From the NCBI RefSeq assembly GCF_947495325.1, contig NZ_CANLYK010000002.1:186001-250000 (forward strand): a stretch of 64,000 nt of DNA. Direction: 5' to 3'. The translations under genes and the position numbers were made by a program. This document shows, one piece after another, positions 27,885 to 35,659 of the stretch. The notes beneath the pieces are model-generated. The model saw only the letters and a list, made by a program, of their open reading frames with translations. It was not told the origin of the DNA and searched no databases. Source of the DNA: an uncultured Allomuricauda sp. GTDB lineage: Bacteria > Bacteroidota > Bacteroidia > Flavobacteriales > Flavobacteriaceae. Position 1 is the stretch's first letter. Every line of letters begins with the position of its first letter.

Positions 27885-29603
27885 ATGAGTAAATTTTATT
27901 ACAACGAAGAGCAGGAATCATATGATGCCATTGTAGTAGGAACAGGCATTAGTGGTGGTTGGGCTGCCAAAGAACTATGCGAAAATGGTCTTAAAACATT
28001 GGTTTTGGAACGTGGTCGTATGGTTAATCACATCACAGATTATCCTACGGCAAATCTAGACCCTTGGGATTTTCCAAACAATGGTGAGTTGTCTCCAGAT
28101 AAAATTGCGCGACAAGAAAAACAAAATAGAACAGGATATACAGTAAAAGCACCACATCATTTTTGGTTTGTGGACGATATAGACCATCCTTATAATGAGA
28201 CCAAGCGTTTTGACTGGATGCGCGGATATCACGTAGGTGGAAGATCTTTACTATGGGGCCGCCATAGTTACCGATGGAGTCCTATGGATTTTGAAGCCAA
28301 TAAAAAAGATGGAGTTGCTGTAGATTGGCCCGTTCGTTACAAGGATATTGCTCCATGGTATGATAAGGTTGAAAGTTATATTGGTGTTACTGGTGAATTA
28401 TTGAATTTGCCCCAGCTTCCTGATGGGAAATTTGAGCCTATGATGGAGTTGAACTGTGTGGAACAACATGTTCGTGAACGCGTAGCCGACCATTTTGACG
28501 GACGTGTAATTACTGCTGGCAGAGTAGCTCATATAAATAGTGATAAAAAGTTTGAAGGTCTAAACCGTAGTTCTTGCAAGTTTAGAAATAGGTGCATAAG
28601 AGGATGTCCTTTTGGCGCATATTTCAGTAGTAACTCATCTACATTACCTGCTGCTGAACGTACCGGAAACATGACCCTGAGACCAGATTCCATTGTACAT
28701 GAGGTTATATATGATCTCGATACAAAAAAAGCCACTGGAGTCAAAGTTATAGATCGGGTTACCAAGGAAGTTTATGAGTTTAAGGCAAAGGTGATTTTCC
28801 TATGCGCCTCTGCTGTAGCATCCACTTCAATCTTAATGCAATCTAAATCGGATAGGTTTGAAAATGGTATGGGCAATGATTCTGGAGAGCTCGGCCACAA
28901 TATTATGGACCATCACTTTAAAGCAGGAGCCAGAGGTAAAGTGGATGGCTTTACAGATAAATACTATAAAGGAAGAAAACCGAACGGTGTATACATTCCC
29001 CGTTTCCGCAATTTGGGAGGAAATAGTGACATGAAGGATTTTATTCGCGGTTACGGTTACCAAGGTGGGGCAAGCAGAGGCAACTATGAAGATATCGTAG
29101 CTGAGGTTTCTCACGGAAAAGAACTTAAAGATGCTATTCTAAATACAGGAGGGTGGCAAATGGGTATCAATGGGTTTGGTGAAATTTTGCCATATCACGA
29201 AAATAAAATGAGCCTAGATTATGATAAAAAAGATCAATGGGGCCTGCCAACAGTCACCTTTGATGCCGAGATAAAGGAAAATGAGCTAAACATGCGCAAA
29301 GACATGCAGGAGCAGGCTGCTGCCATGCTTGAAAAATCAGGAGTTCGGGATGTTGAAACTTATGATGAAGAGTATGCATTAGGTCTTGGAATCCATGAAA
29401 TGGGAACCGCAAGAATGGGTAGAGATCCAAAAACTTCTGTTGTAAATGGAAACAATCAAGTTCATGCGGTTAAAAATGTTTACGTTACTGATGGTGCTTT
29501 TATGACATCTGCAAGTTGTGTAAATCCATCATTAACTTACATGGCATTTACTGCAAGAGCTGCCAATCATGCAGTGGAAGAACTTAAAAAAGGAAACATA
29601 TAA
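27885..29603 (+). CDS. GMC-type FAD dehydrogenase, probable glycoside 3-dehydrogenase large subunit
   Basis: A protein of 572 residues. It has the FAD dinucleotide fold VVGTGISGGWAAKEL near the N-terminus, ATP-binding-loop WGRHSYRW near 125, and the C-terminal GMC catalytic His504 (GIHEMGTARMG) and Asn547 (CVNPSLT). Cys231, Cys237 and Cys241 in a CX5CX3CPFGA arrangement match the [3Fe-4S] site of FAD glucose dehydrogenases. It probably oxidises sugars at C3 and passes electrons to a cytochrome. The start codon of the small-subunit gene overlaps its stop (TAATG). No signal peptide of its own is seen, so it is likely exported with the small subunit. Confidence 0.9.
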   Translation: MSKFYYNEEQESYDAIVVGTGISGGWAAKELCENGLKTLVLERGRMVNHITDYPTANLDPWDFPNNGELSPDKIARQEKQNRTGYTVKAPHHFWFVDDIDHPYNETKRFDWMRGYHVGGRSLLWGRHSYRWSPMDFEANKKDGVAVDWPVRYKDIAPWYDKVESYIGVTGELLNLPQLPDGKFEPMMELNCVEQHVRERVADHFDGRVITAGRVAHINSDKKFEGLNRSSCKFRNRCIRGCPFGAYFSSNSSTLPAAERTGNMTLRPDSIVHEVIYDLDTKKATGVKVIDRVTKEVYEFKAKVIFLCASAVASTSILMQSKSDRFENGMGNDSGELGHNIMDHHFKAGARGKVDGFTDKYYKGRKPNGVYIPRFRNLGGNSDMKDFIRGYGYQGGASRGNYEDIVAEVSHGKELKDAILNTGGWQMGINGFGEILPYHENKMSLDYDKKDQWGLPTVTFDAEIKENELNMRKDMQEQAAAMLEKSGVRDVETYDEEYALGLGIHEMGTARMGRDPKTSVVNGNNQVHAVKNVYVTDGAFMTSASCVNPSLTYMAFTARAANHAVEELKKGNI

Positions 29604-30253
29604 TGGAAAGAAGAGTTGCTTTAAAAAATATGGGGCTTGCCTTTGGCTATACTGTTGCTGCCCCTACCCTTTTAGGGATAGTACAGAGTTGTAATAGCAA
29701 GAAAGTATTGGACTGGACTCCAGATTTTTTCACCAAGGAGGAAGGAACAGTTTTGCATACCCTTCTGGACATACTATTGCCAAAAACTGATACTCCATCC
29801 GCCACAGAAGTAAATGTGCATGTTTTCATAGACAAATTTGCCAATGAGGTTTTGCCGAAGGAGCATCAAGATTTTCTAAAAATGGGCATGGGCAAATTTG
29901 TGGGTAAAGTTTTGGCTTCAGCCCAAAAAGAAACAATGTCAGAGTTGGATGAAGAAGATTTAGAACCAATTTTTGCCACATATCTCAAGAAAAGAACAGA
30001 TGAGATTGAAGAAACTCATGAGAAAGCCTTAGAAGCTTACTTTATGGCTGTTGAAGAAACTGGAAGTGCGCAACTGGATGATGAGATTTCCTGTTATAGT
30101 TTTGCAAATTCGTTACGTGACATTTCTATCTGGTCCTACAAGACCTCTGAATATGTTGGTGAAGAAGTTTTAGCATATCTCCCTGTTCCAGGGGAATACA
30201 TTGCTTGTGAAGATGAGCAAAAATTAACCCAAGGTAGAGCTTGGTCGTTGTAA
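29603..30253 (+). CDS. Gluconate 2-dehydrogenase subunit 3 family protein (dehydrogenase small subunit)
   Basis: A protein of 216 residues. A twin-arginine-type leader (ERRVALKNMGLAFG, hydrophobic stretch to about 30) precedes a helical domain of the gluconate 2-dehydrogenase subunit 3 family, including LHTLLDILLPKTDTPSATEV. Small subunits of this kind carry the GMC large subunit through the Tat system and are needed for its activity. It is translationally coupled to the dehydrogenase gene and followed by a strong terminator. Confidence 0.88.
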   Translation: MERRVALKNMGLAFGYTVAAPTLLGIVQSCNSKKVLDWTPDFFTKEEGTVLHTLLDILLPKTDTPSATEVNVHVFIDKFANEVLPKEHQDFLKMGMGKFVGKVLASAQKETMSELDEEDLEPIFATYLKKRTDEIEETHEKALEAYFMAVEETGSAQLDDEISCYSFANSLRDISIWSYKTSEYVGEEVLAYLPVPGEYIACEDEQKLTQGRAWSL

Positions 30254-30270
30254 CTAAAAAACAATTTATA

Positions 30271-30300
30271 AAAAAGCCCGTTTTAAAACGGGCTTTTTTA
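30271..30300. terminator. Bidirectional terminator after dehydrogenase operon
   Basis: A perfect 28-bp palindrome, AAAAAGCCCGTTTT followed directly by its complement, ends in a T-rich tract (30294-30304). Confidence 0.93.
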
Positions 30301-30321
30301 TTTTTCAAGTATCTGTTATTC

Positions 30322-30356
30322 AAAAAAACACCCCGGAAGTTGTTCTACGTGGGGTG
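30322..30356 (-). terminator. Terminator of nrdA
   Basis: On the minus strand, CACCCC and GGGGTG arms (plus 30351-30356 and 30329-30334) enclose a 16-base loop and are followed by T7. It lies 60 bases past the nrdA stop. Confidence 0.7.
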
Positions 30357-30415
30357 AACTTTTCCGAGGCATTTGTTCAATAAACACTATCACATACTGA
30401 TAAGTTCAGTATAAA

Positions 30416-32893
30416 CTATGATCCGCACATCAAGCAGTCATCGTCCGCTTGGCCTTCTTTAGCTCGTGCAATCATTTCTTTCATTTCTTCTGCGCTCATT
30501 GGTTGTATATCCACTTCCTGTTGGCTTACTGGAGTAGTATCTACCTTAATTGCTTCTGCGGCCTGTGGTGTTGCAGCAACAACTTCTGCTTCTGCAGCCA
30601 CACTAACAGGAACTTCTTTTTTCTTGGTATTGTCCAAAGTAAATTTAATGGCATCTACCGCTGCTTTGGTCCTCAAGTAGTACATTCCTGTTTTAAGTCC
30701 ACTTTTCCAAGCATAAAAGTGCATAGAGGTCAGCTTGGAATAATTTGCATTTTCCATAAACAGGTTCAAAGATTGACTTTGATCTATGAAGTATCCACGC
30801 TGTCTACTCATATCAATGATATCCTTCATGCTAAGCTCCCAAACCGTCTTGTACAATTCTCTAATATCTTGTGGAATGGTTTCTATATGCTGAATAGATC
30901 CGTTGGCACGCATCAATTCTTGCTTCATATTTTCGTTCCAAAGACCTAAATTCACCAAGTCTTCCAAAAGGTGCTTATTTACTACGATAAACTCTCCTGA
31001 AAGTACTCTTCGGGTATAAATGTTAGAGGTATACGGTTCAAAGCACTCATTATTGCCCAGTATTTGAGAAGTGGATGCTGTTGGCATTGGCGCCACCAAC
31101 AAGGAATTGCGAACACCATTTTTCTTAACGTCTTTTCTTAATTTAGCCCAATCCCAACGTCCAGAAAGTTCTTCGTCCTTAATTCCCCAAAGATTATGTT
31201 GAAACTCTCCTTGCTCAATTGGAGAGCCTTTGTATGATGAGTACGGCCCATCCACTTTTGCCTGCTCCATAGAAGCGGTCACTGCAGCAAAATATAGGGT
31301 TTCAAATATCTCTTGATTCAGTTTTTTAGCTTCATCGCTGGTAAATGGTAAACGCAACATTATAAATGCATCTGCCAAGCCCTGTACTCCAAGACCAATA
31401 GGTCTATGACGCATATTGGAATTTTCAGCTTCTTTGACTGGGTAGTAATTTCTATCGATTACCATATTCAAGTTCTTGGTAACTCTTTTTGTAACCTTGA
31501 ACAATTCTTTATGGTCAAACTCTCCATTTTTTATAAACATGGGTAGTGCGATAGAAGCCAAATTACATACCGCCACCTCATCTGGTGAGGTATATTCCAA
31601 AATCTCCGTACAAAGGTTAGAAGAGCGGATAGTCCCTAAGTTCTTCTGGTTGCTCTTACGGTTGGCAGCATCCTTGTACAACATATAAGGTGTGCCCGTT
31701 TCAATTTGGGATTCTAATATTTTTTCCCAAAGTTCACGTGCTCGTACCGTTTTGCGACCTTTTCCTTCCGCTTCGTATTTTAAGTATAGTTCTTCAAACT
31801 CCTCACTGTGATGCGTAAAAAGTCCTGGGCACTCGTTAGGACACATTAATGTCCATTCTTCATTTGCTTCTACTCTTTTCATGAAAAGGTCAGAAATCCA
31901 CATCGCATAGAATAAATCCCGTGCACGCATTTCTTCTTTTCCATGATTCTTTTTCAAATCGAGAAACTCATAGATATCCGCATGCCACGGCTCCATATAG
32001 ATTGCAAAACTTCCTTTACGTTTTCCTCCTCCTTGGTCCACATATCTGGCAGTATCATTAAATACCTGTAACATTGGAACAATTCCGTTAGAAGTACCAT
32101 TGGTGCCTGCAATATAAGATCCCGTAGCTCTTACATTGTGGATAGAAAGTCCTATCCCACCTGCAGATTGTGAAATTTTTGCGGTTTGCTTCAACGTATC
32201 GTAAATACCATCTATACTGTCATCTTTCATTGCCAAAAGAAAGCAAGAAGACATCTGTGGTTTGGGTGTCCCTGAATTGAACAAGGTAGGTGTAGCATGA
32301 GTGAAGTACTTTTTTGACATCAACTCATAGGTTTCTATCGCTGAATCCAAATCGTTCAAATGGATTCCTATGGATACACGCATCAACATGTGTTGTGGCC
32401 GCTCTGCAATATTTCCGTTCAATTTTAATAGGTATGAACGTTCCAAAGTTTTAAACCCGAAATAATCGTAGCCAAAATCACGGTTATAAATAATGGTTGA
32501 ATCCAATTTTTCTGAATTCTTGGAAATTACCTCATACACCTCATCGGATAGAAGTGGTGCTTCTTTACCCGTTCTAGGGTTTACGTATTCATACAAATCC
32601 TTCATGGTTTCCGAGAAGGATTTTTTAGTGTTTTTGTGTAGGTTCGAAACTGAAATACGAGCTGCCAATTTCGCATAATCTGGATGTGTAGTCGTCATGG
32701 TGGCGGCAATCTCCGCTGCCAAATTATCCAATTCAGATGTGGTAACACCATCATAAAGTCCTTCTATGACTCGCATAGCAACTTTTAATGGATCTACCAG
32801 TCCGTTAAGACCATAACACAATTTTCTTACTCTCGCCGTGATCTTGTCGAACATGATCAGCTCTTTTCTTCCGTCTCTTTTTACTACATACAT
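30416..32893 (-). CDS. nrdA: Class I ribonucleoside-diphosphate reductase alpha subunit
   Basis: A protein of 825 residues. The N-terminal ATP-cone (about 1-90, [17 protein letters not shown]) gives allosteric activity control. The catalytic core has SSNLCTEI with the thiyl Cys, and the [10 protein letters not shown] tyrosine pair for radical transfer. The C-terminal tail ends in CLMCGS, the redox-shuttle cysteines. An Ala/Val/Glu/Pro-rich linker of about 55 residues separates the core from this tail. It reduces NDPs to dNDPs with NrdB. It lies downstream of nrdB on the same strand, 139 bases apart. Confidence 0.96.
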   Translation of the reverse strand: MYVVKRDGRKELIMFDKITARVRKLCYGLNGLVDPLKVAMRVIEGLYDGVTTSELDNLAAEIAATMTTTHPDYAKLAARISVSNLHKNTKKSFSETMKDLYEYVNPRTGKEAPLLSDEVYEVISKNSEKLDSTIIYNRDFGYDYFGFKTLERSYLLKLNGNIAERPQHMLMRVSIGIHLNDLDSAIETYELMSKKYFTHATPTLFNSGTPKPQMSSCFLLAMKDDSIDGIYDTLKQTAKISQSAGGIGLSIHNVRATGSYIAGTNGTSNGIVPMLQVFNDTARYVDQGGGKRKGSFAIYMEPWHADIYEFLDLKKNHGKEEMRARDLFYAMWISDLFMKRVEANEEWTLMCPNECPGLFTHHSEEFEELYLKYEAEGKGRKTVRARELWEKILESQIETGTPYMLYKDAANRKSNQKNLGTIRSSNLCTEILEYTSPDEVAVCNLASIALPMFIKNGEFDHKELFKVTKRVTKNLNMVIDRNYYPVKEAENSNMRHRPIGLGVQGLADAFIMLRLPFTSDEAKKLNQEIFETLYFAAVTASMEQAKVDGPYSSYKGSPIEQGEFQHNLWGIKDEELSGRWDWAKLRKDVKKNGVRNSLLVAPMPTASTSQILGNNECFEPYTSNIYTRRVLSGEFIVVNKHLLEDLVNLGLWNENMKQELMRANGSIQHIETIPQDIRELYKTVWELSMKDIIDMSRQRGYFIDQSQSLNLFMENANYSKLTSMHFYAWKSGLKTGMYYLRTKAAVDAIKFTLDNTKKKEVPVSVAAEAEVVAATPQAAEAIKVDTTPVSQQEVDIQPMSAEEMKEMIARAKEGQADDDCLMCGS

Positions 32894-32993
32894 GTGGCTA
32901 CTATTCTTTTTAAATGATACGTTTGTTGGTTAATCCCAGCATACATTTTAACGGCGATGGAAAAATTCCAACGCACTTAGGTTAAGGTCATGA

Positions 32994-33014
32994 AAACACT
33001 AGGGGGTAGTGCTT
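32994..33014 (-). terminator. Weak hairpin between nrdB and nrdA
   Basis: On the minus strand AAGCACTA / TAGTGTTT arms (one G-T pair) enclose five C residues and are followed by TTTTC. It could act as a weak terminator or attenuator that adjusts the nrdB to nrdA ratio. Confidence 0.4.
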
Positions 33015-33032
33015 TCTTAAAGGTTGGTCAAT

Positions 33033-34019
33033 TTAAAAATCAGCGTCGAAACTGATTTTTTGTGCATCTTCATCTTTTTCTTTGTTGAGAACACCTGCCT
33101 TTTGATATTCAGACACACGCTTTTCAAAGAAATTTGTTTTACCCTGAAGTGAAATCATATCCATGAAATCAAATGGGTTGGTGGCATTATATACTTTTTC
33201 GCATTCTAATTCCACAAGCAACCTATCAGTTACAAACTCTAAGTACTGTGTCATTAGTTTTGAGTTCATCCCAATAAGACTTGCTGGAAGTGACTCAGTG
33301 ATAAATTCTCTTTCAATATTAAGCGCATCTGTCAAAATAGCAGTAATCCGTTCCTTTGGAACTTTATTGATCAAGTGCTTATTGTGCAAATGAACTGCAT
33401 AGTCGCAATGCATTCCCTCATCTCTTGAAATTAACTCGTTAGAAAATGTAAGACCTGGCATTAGACCTCTTTTCTTTAACCAGAAAATGGAGCAGAAAGC
33501 ACCTGAAAAGAAAATTCCCTCAACAGCGGCAAATGCAATTAATCTTTCGGCAAAGCTTGGAGATTCAATCCAGTTTAATGCCCAATCCGCTTTCTTTTTG
33601 ATTGCCGGAAAGTTTTCAATGGCCTTGAACAGAATTCCTTTTTCCTTCTCGTCCTTCACATAGGTATCTATCAACAAAGAATAGGTTTCCGAATGGATAT
33701 TCTCCATCATTATCTGAAATCCATAGAAAAACTTTGCCTCTGCATACTGAACTTCACTCACAAAATTCTCTGCCAAATTCTCGTTTACGATACCATCAGA
33801 TGCAGCAAAAAATGCGAGTATGTGTTTAATGAAATAACGCTCGTCATCATTTAGTTTGTTGTTCCAGTCCGTCAAGTCCTCATGAAGATCAATCTCTTCT
33901 GCAGTCCAAAAACAAGCTTCGCATTTCTTGTACCATTCCCAAAGATCATTATGCTTGATAGGAAAAATCACAAATCTATCTTCGTTTTCTTGTAATATAG
34001 GTTCTACAGTTGCTGACAT
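33033..34019 (-). CDS. nrdB: Class I ribonucleoside-diphosphate reductase beta subunit
   Basis: A protein of 328 residues with the ferritin-like R2 fold that holds the di-iron site and tyrosyl radical. The segment [19 protein letters not shown] carries the probable radical Tyr99 and metal ligands and is closer to eukaryotic R2 than to E. coli NrdB, as is common in Bacteroidota. WTAEEIDL supplies the first metal ligand. It precedes nrdA on the same strand. Confidence 0.95.
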   Translation of the reverse strand: MSATVEPILQENEDRFVIFPIKHNDLWEWYKKCEACFWTAEEIDLHEDLTDWNNKLNDDERYFIKHILAFFAASDGIVNENLAENFVSEVQYAEAKFFYGFQIMMENIHSETYSLLIDTYVKDEKEKGILFKAIENFPAIKKKADWALNWIESPSFAERLIAFAAVEGIFFSGAFCSIFWLKKRGLMPGLTFSNELISRDEGMHCDYAVHLHNKHLINKVPKERITAILTDALNIEREFITESLPASLIGMNSKLMTQYLEFVTDRLLVELECEKVYNATNPFDFMDMISLQGKTNFFEKRVSEYQKAGVLNKEKDEDAQKISFDADF

Positions 34020-34234
34020 AGTTTATTCTTAAAAAAGTTTATTATCCGGAAGGAAATTTCCTTGTGAACAGAGCTAACAAAGATTCAAAAATGTGATCAG
34101 ATTGTAAAGTTTGTTTTACTAAAAGGGCAGCAAAGTTTTTAACACAACATGTTGAAATCTAGGTTCACAAGTGATGTTACTTGGCTTTTTGGAAATACAA
34201 TTGTTGAATAAGATTTTTGGTGAAGATTAAACAA
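34020..34234. other. nrdB upstream region with two inverted repeats
   Basis: There is no gene here. A perfect 10-bp palindrome CAACATGTTG lies at 34145-34154 and an imperfect one, CAAGT-N6-ACTTG, at 34168-34183, centres 26 bases apart. They could be operator sites for nrd control. They do not match the NrdR box well in sequence or spacing (31-32 bases expected). No perfect -7 element is seen; AAACTTTG near 34125-34135 (minus strand) is the nearest. Confidence 0.4.
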
Positions 34235-34235
34235 T

Positions 34236-34276
34236 AAAAAAAGACCAAAAAGTATATCTCGGTACACTTTTTGGCC
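34236..34276 (-). terminator. Strong minus-strand intrinsic terminator of an unannotated transcription unit
   Basis: Read on the minus strand, GGCCAAAAAGTGTA (plus 34263-34276) pairs over 14 bases with TATACTTTTTGGTC (34243-34256) around a CCGAGA loop, with two G-T pairs, followed by T7. The two G-T pairs form only in minus-strand RNA and the T run lies on that side, so direction is clear. No annotated minus-strand gene lies directly upstream. Confidence 0.85.
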
Positions 34277-34503
34277 TTTTGGTTAATTCTATTGATGTTA
34301 CACTACCAAAAGCACGGCCATTTTCAGTTTAACTATGGAATACATTTTTAATCTTAGGTAGTTCCCCCGAAACCTAAAACCAAACTTTGAAACCCCAGCT
34401 CAACCGAAAAATTTTTTTTGCAAGCAGTTCTTAATAGAAGAGGTTGGTTGCTATGGCCGTACACTTAATTGGTAATGTATATGAACTTTTTATTGGGAGT
34501 TTG
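34277..34503 (-). ncRNA. Candidate structured RNA or structured 3' UTR
   Basis: Between the 39-codon frame and the strong terminator the sequence can fold. ACGGCCAT (34314-34321) pairs with ATGGCCGT (34453-34460) across about 130 bases. Inside are a TTAGGT/ACCTAA hairpin with a C-rich loop (about 34354-34377) and CAACC/GGTTG arms (about 34400-34447). No known RNA family is recognised. It could be a 3' UTR, a small RNA released from it, or a 6S-like RNA; the last is only speculation. Confidence 0.35.
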
Positions 34504-34623
34504 TTAGTCCGTATTTGCTACTTTCTCCCAGTTTGACTGTATTTTTAAATCCTTACTCTCTAATGTAGCAGCGTATATTAGAGCAAATATCAAAATCACG
34601 AATAACACAATGCATTTTCTCAT
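34504..34623 (-). CDS. Candidate 39-residue membrane peptide
   Basis: A minus-strand frame from ATG at 34623 to TAA at 34504. Residues 1-20 (MRKCIVLFVILIFALIYAAT) form one hydrophobic helix after a short basic start, followed by a charged tail ending WEKVANTD. It could be a single-span membrane peptide or a cleaved secreted peptide. A TTG-N19-TACCTTGG promoter-like pair lies 40 bases upstream and a strong terminator 230 bases downstream. No homologue is known to me. Confidence 0.45.
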   Translation of the reverse strand: MRKCIVLFVILIFALIYAATLESKDLKIQSNWEKVANTD

Positions 34624-34662
34624 TTTGATTTAGTTTTAAGCTGTCTCTAATTTTTGACAAGG

Positions 34663-34692
34663 CCAAGGTATTAAACTAAAAGCCACGTTCAA
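34663..34692 (-). promoter_or_regulatory. Candidate promoter of the small-peptide unit
   Basis: On the minus strand TTG (plus 34690-34692) is followed after exactly 19 bases by TACCTTGG (34663-34670), one mismatch from TAnnTTTG. This fits the Bacteroidota -33/-7 spacing. Confidence 0.5.
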
Positions 34693-34711
34693 GCGCAGCA
34701 TGTATGAACGG

Positions 34712-34738
34712 TTGGTTTTTGTGTATAATTGGTTTTTG
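34712..34738. repeat. Direct repeat TTGGTTTTTG, possible LytTR binding site
   Basis: TTGGTTTTTG occurs at 34712-34721 and again at 34729-34738, 17 bases start to start. It lies between the minus-strand small-peptide promoter and the plus-strand LytTR regulator gene. LytTR proteins bind paired direct repeats, so autoregulation is possible. Confidence 0.35.
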
Positions 34739-34882
34739 ATGTTTAACAGTTTTGCTGATTGTTGAAAAATGTATTCTCTTGTAGAAAATTTTATGGTCTT
34801 CCTTTTGCCGACCAATTTTAACCAGTTATAAGTGTAAAACGTCCATTAACACATATTTTTAAAAATCTAAACGGAATAATCC

Positions 34883-34890
34883 TAAATTTG
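34883..34890 (+). promoter_or_regulatory. -7 element of the LytTR regulator operon
   Basis: TAAATTTG is a perfect TAnnTTTG match 20 bases before the ATG at 34910. Confidence 0.6.
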
Positions 34891-34909
34891 ATTTATATTC
34901 TATAAAAGC

Positions 34910-35644
34910 ATGTTAGAAGCGGTTATTGTTGATGACGAGGTAAAAGCCCTGCAGAGCTTAAGTTGGGAATTGACCAATTTAAGTGACGAAGTGGATATAA
35001 TTGCATCTTTTACCGATGCCCATGAGGCTCTGGACTATCTTGAACGCAATACTCCAGATTGTCTTTTTTTGGATATTGAAATGCCCGCAATGGACGGTTT
35101 TCAGTTTATCAAAAATCTGAAAAATAAAGACTTCCCCGTTGTCATTACTACGGCTTACAATCAATACGCTTTGCAGGCTTTAAAAAACGAGGCTATTGAT
35201 TATTTGCTGAAACCCATTGATACGGATGATCTTCAGGTCACCATTTCAAAAATAAAAAAGCATAACACCAAAAATTTGACCGTTGAAAAATTAGAAAAAA
35301 TTCTATTGAATTTCAATGCGGATTCCCATAGTAAAAAAATCACTATAAACACAGATGGCAAATTGTTGTTCTTGAACAGTGACGATATTCTCTATGCAGA
35401 ATCTGATGGTAATTACAGTACGATTTTTTTAAGTGATGGTCAAAAGATTTTACTTACAAAGAAGCTAAAGGAGGTAAACACCCTATTACCGGAAAGTAGC
35501 TTTTTCAGAATTCATAATTCATATATTATCAACCTTAATAAGATAAAAGAATTTCTCAAAACTGACGGTTATGTGGTTTTAGAATCCAACCACAAGATTC
35601 CTGTCTCCAGGCAAAAAAAATCCGATTTTTTGGATATGCTGTAA
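34910..35644 (+). CDS. LytTR-family response regulator
   Basis: A protein of 244 residues: a receiver domain (about 1-120) with acidic pocket VDDE at 7-10, phosphoacceptor Asp55 in LFLDIEMPAMDG, and a LLKPID lysine, then a LytTR DNA-binding domain (about 140-240) with DILYAESDGNYSTIFLSDG and FFRIHNSYIINLNKI. It should bind DNA when phosphorylated by the adjacent kinase, whose gene starts 16 bases after its stop. Targets are unknown; direct repeats lie upstream of its own gene. Confidence 0.93.
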   Translation: MLEAVIVDDEVKALQSLSWELTNLSDEVDIIASFTDAHEALDYLERNTPDCLFLDIEMPAMDGFQFIKNLKNKDFPVVITTAYNQYALQALKNEAIDYLLKPIDTDDLQVTISKIKKHNTKNLTVEKLEKILLNFNADSHSKKITINTDGKLLFLNSDDILYAESDGNYSTIFLSDGQKILLTKKLKEVNTLLPESSFFRIHNSYIINLNKIKEFLKTDGYVVLESNHKIPVSRQKKSDFLDML

Positions 35645-35659
35645 CTTCCCAAAACACCT

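Noticed and set aside
30449..30949. 166-codon plus-strand frame within nrdA
   Set aside because: It lies antisense to a highly conserved nrdA coding region, is rich in Cys, Phe and His as expected from reverse-frame reading, and has no promoter or family.
34145..34183. NrdR boxes upstream of nrdB
   Set aside because: The palindromes do not match the NrdR consensus, and their 26-base centre distance differs from the usual 31-32 bases.
34277..34503. 6S RNA or other named RNA family
   Set aside because: The fold is suggestive but I could not recognise a diagnostic motif; left as an unnamed candidate.
34712..34738. Possible CRISPR-like repeat
   Set aside because: Only two 10-base copies with a 7-base spacer; no array and no cas genes. 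A regulatory direct repeat is more likely.
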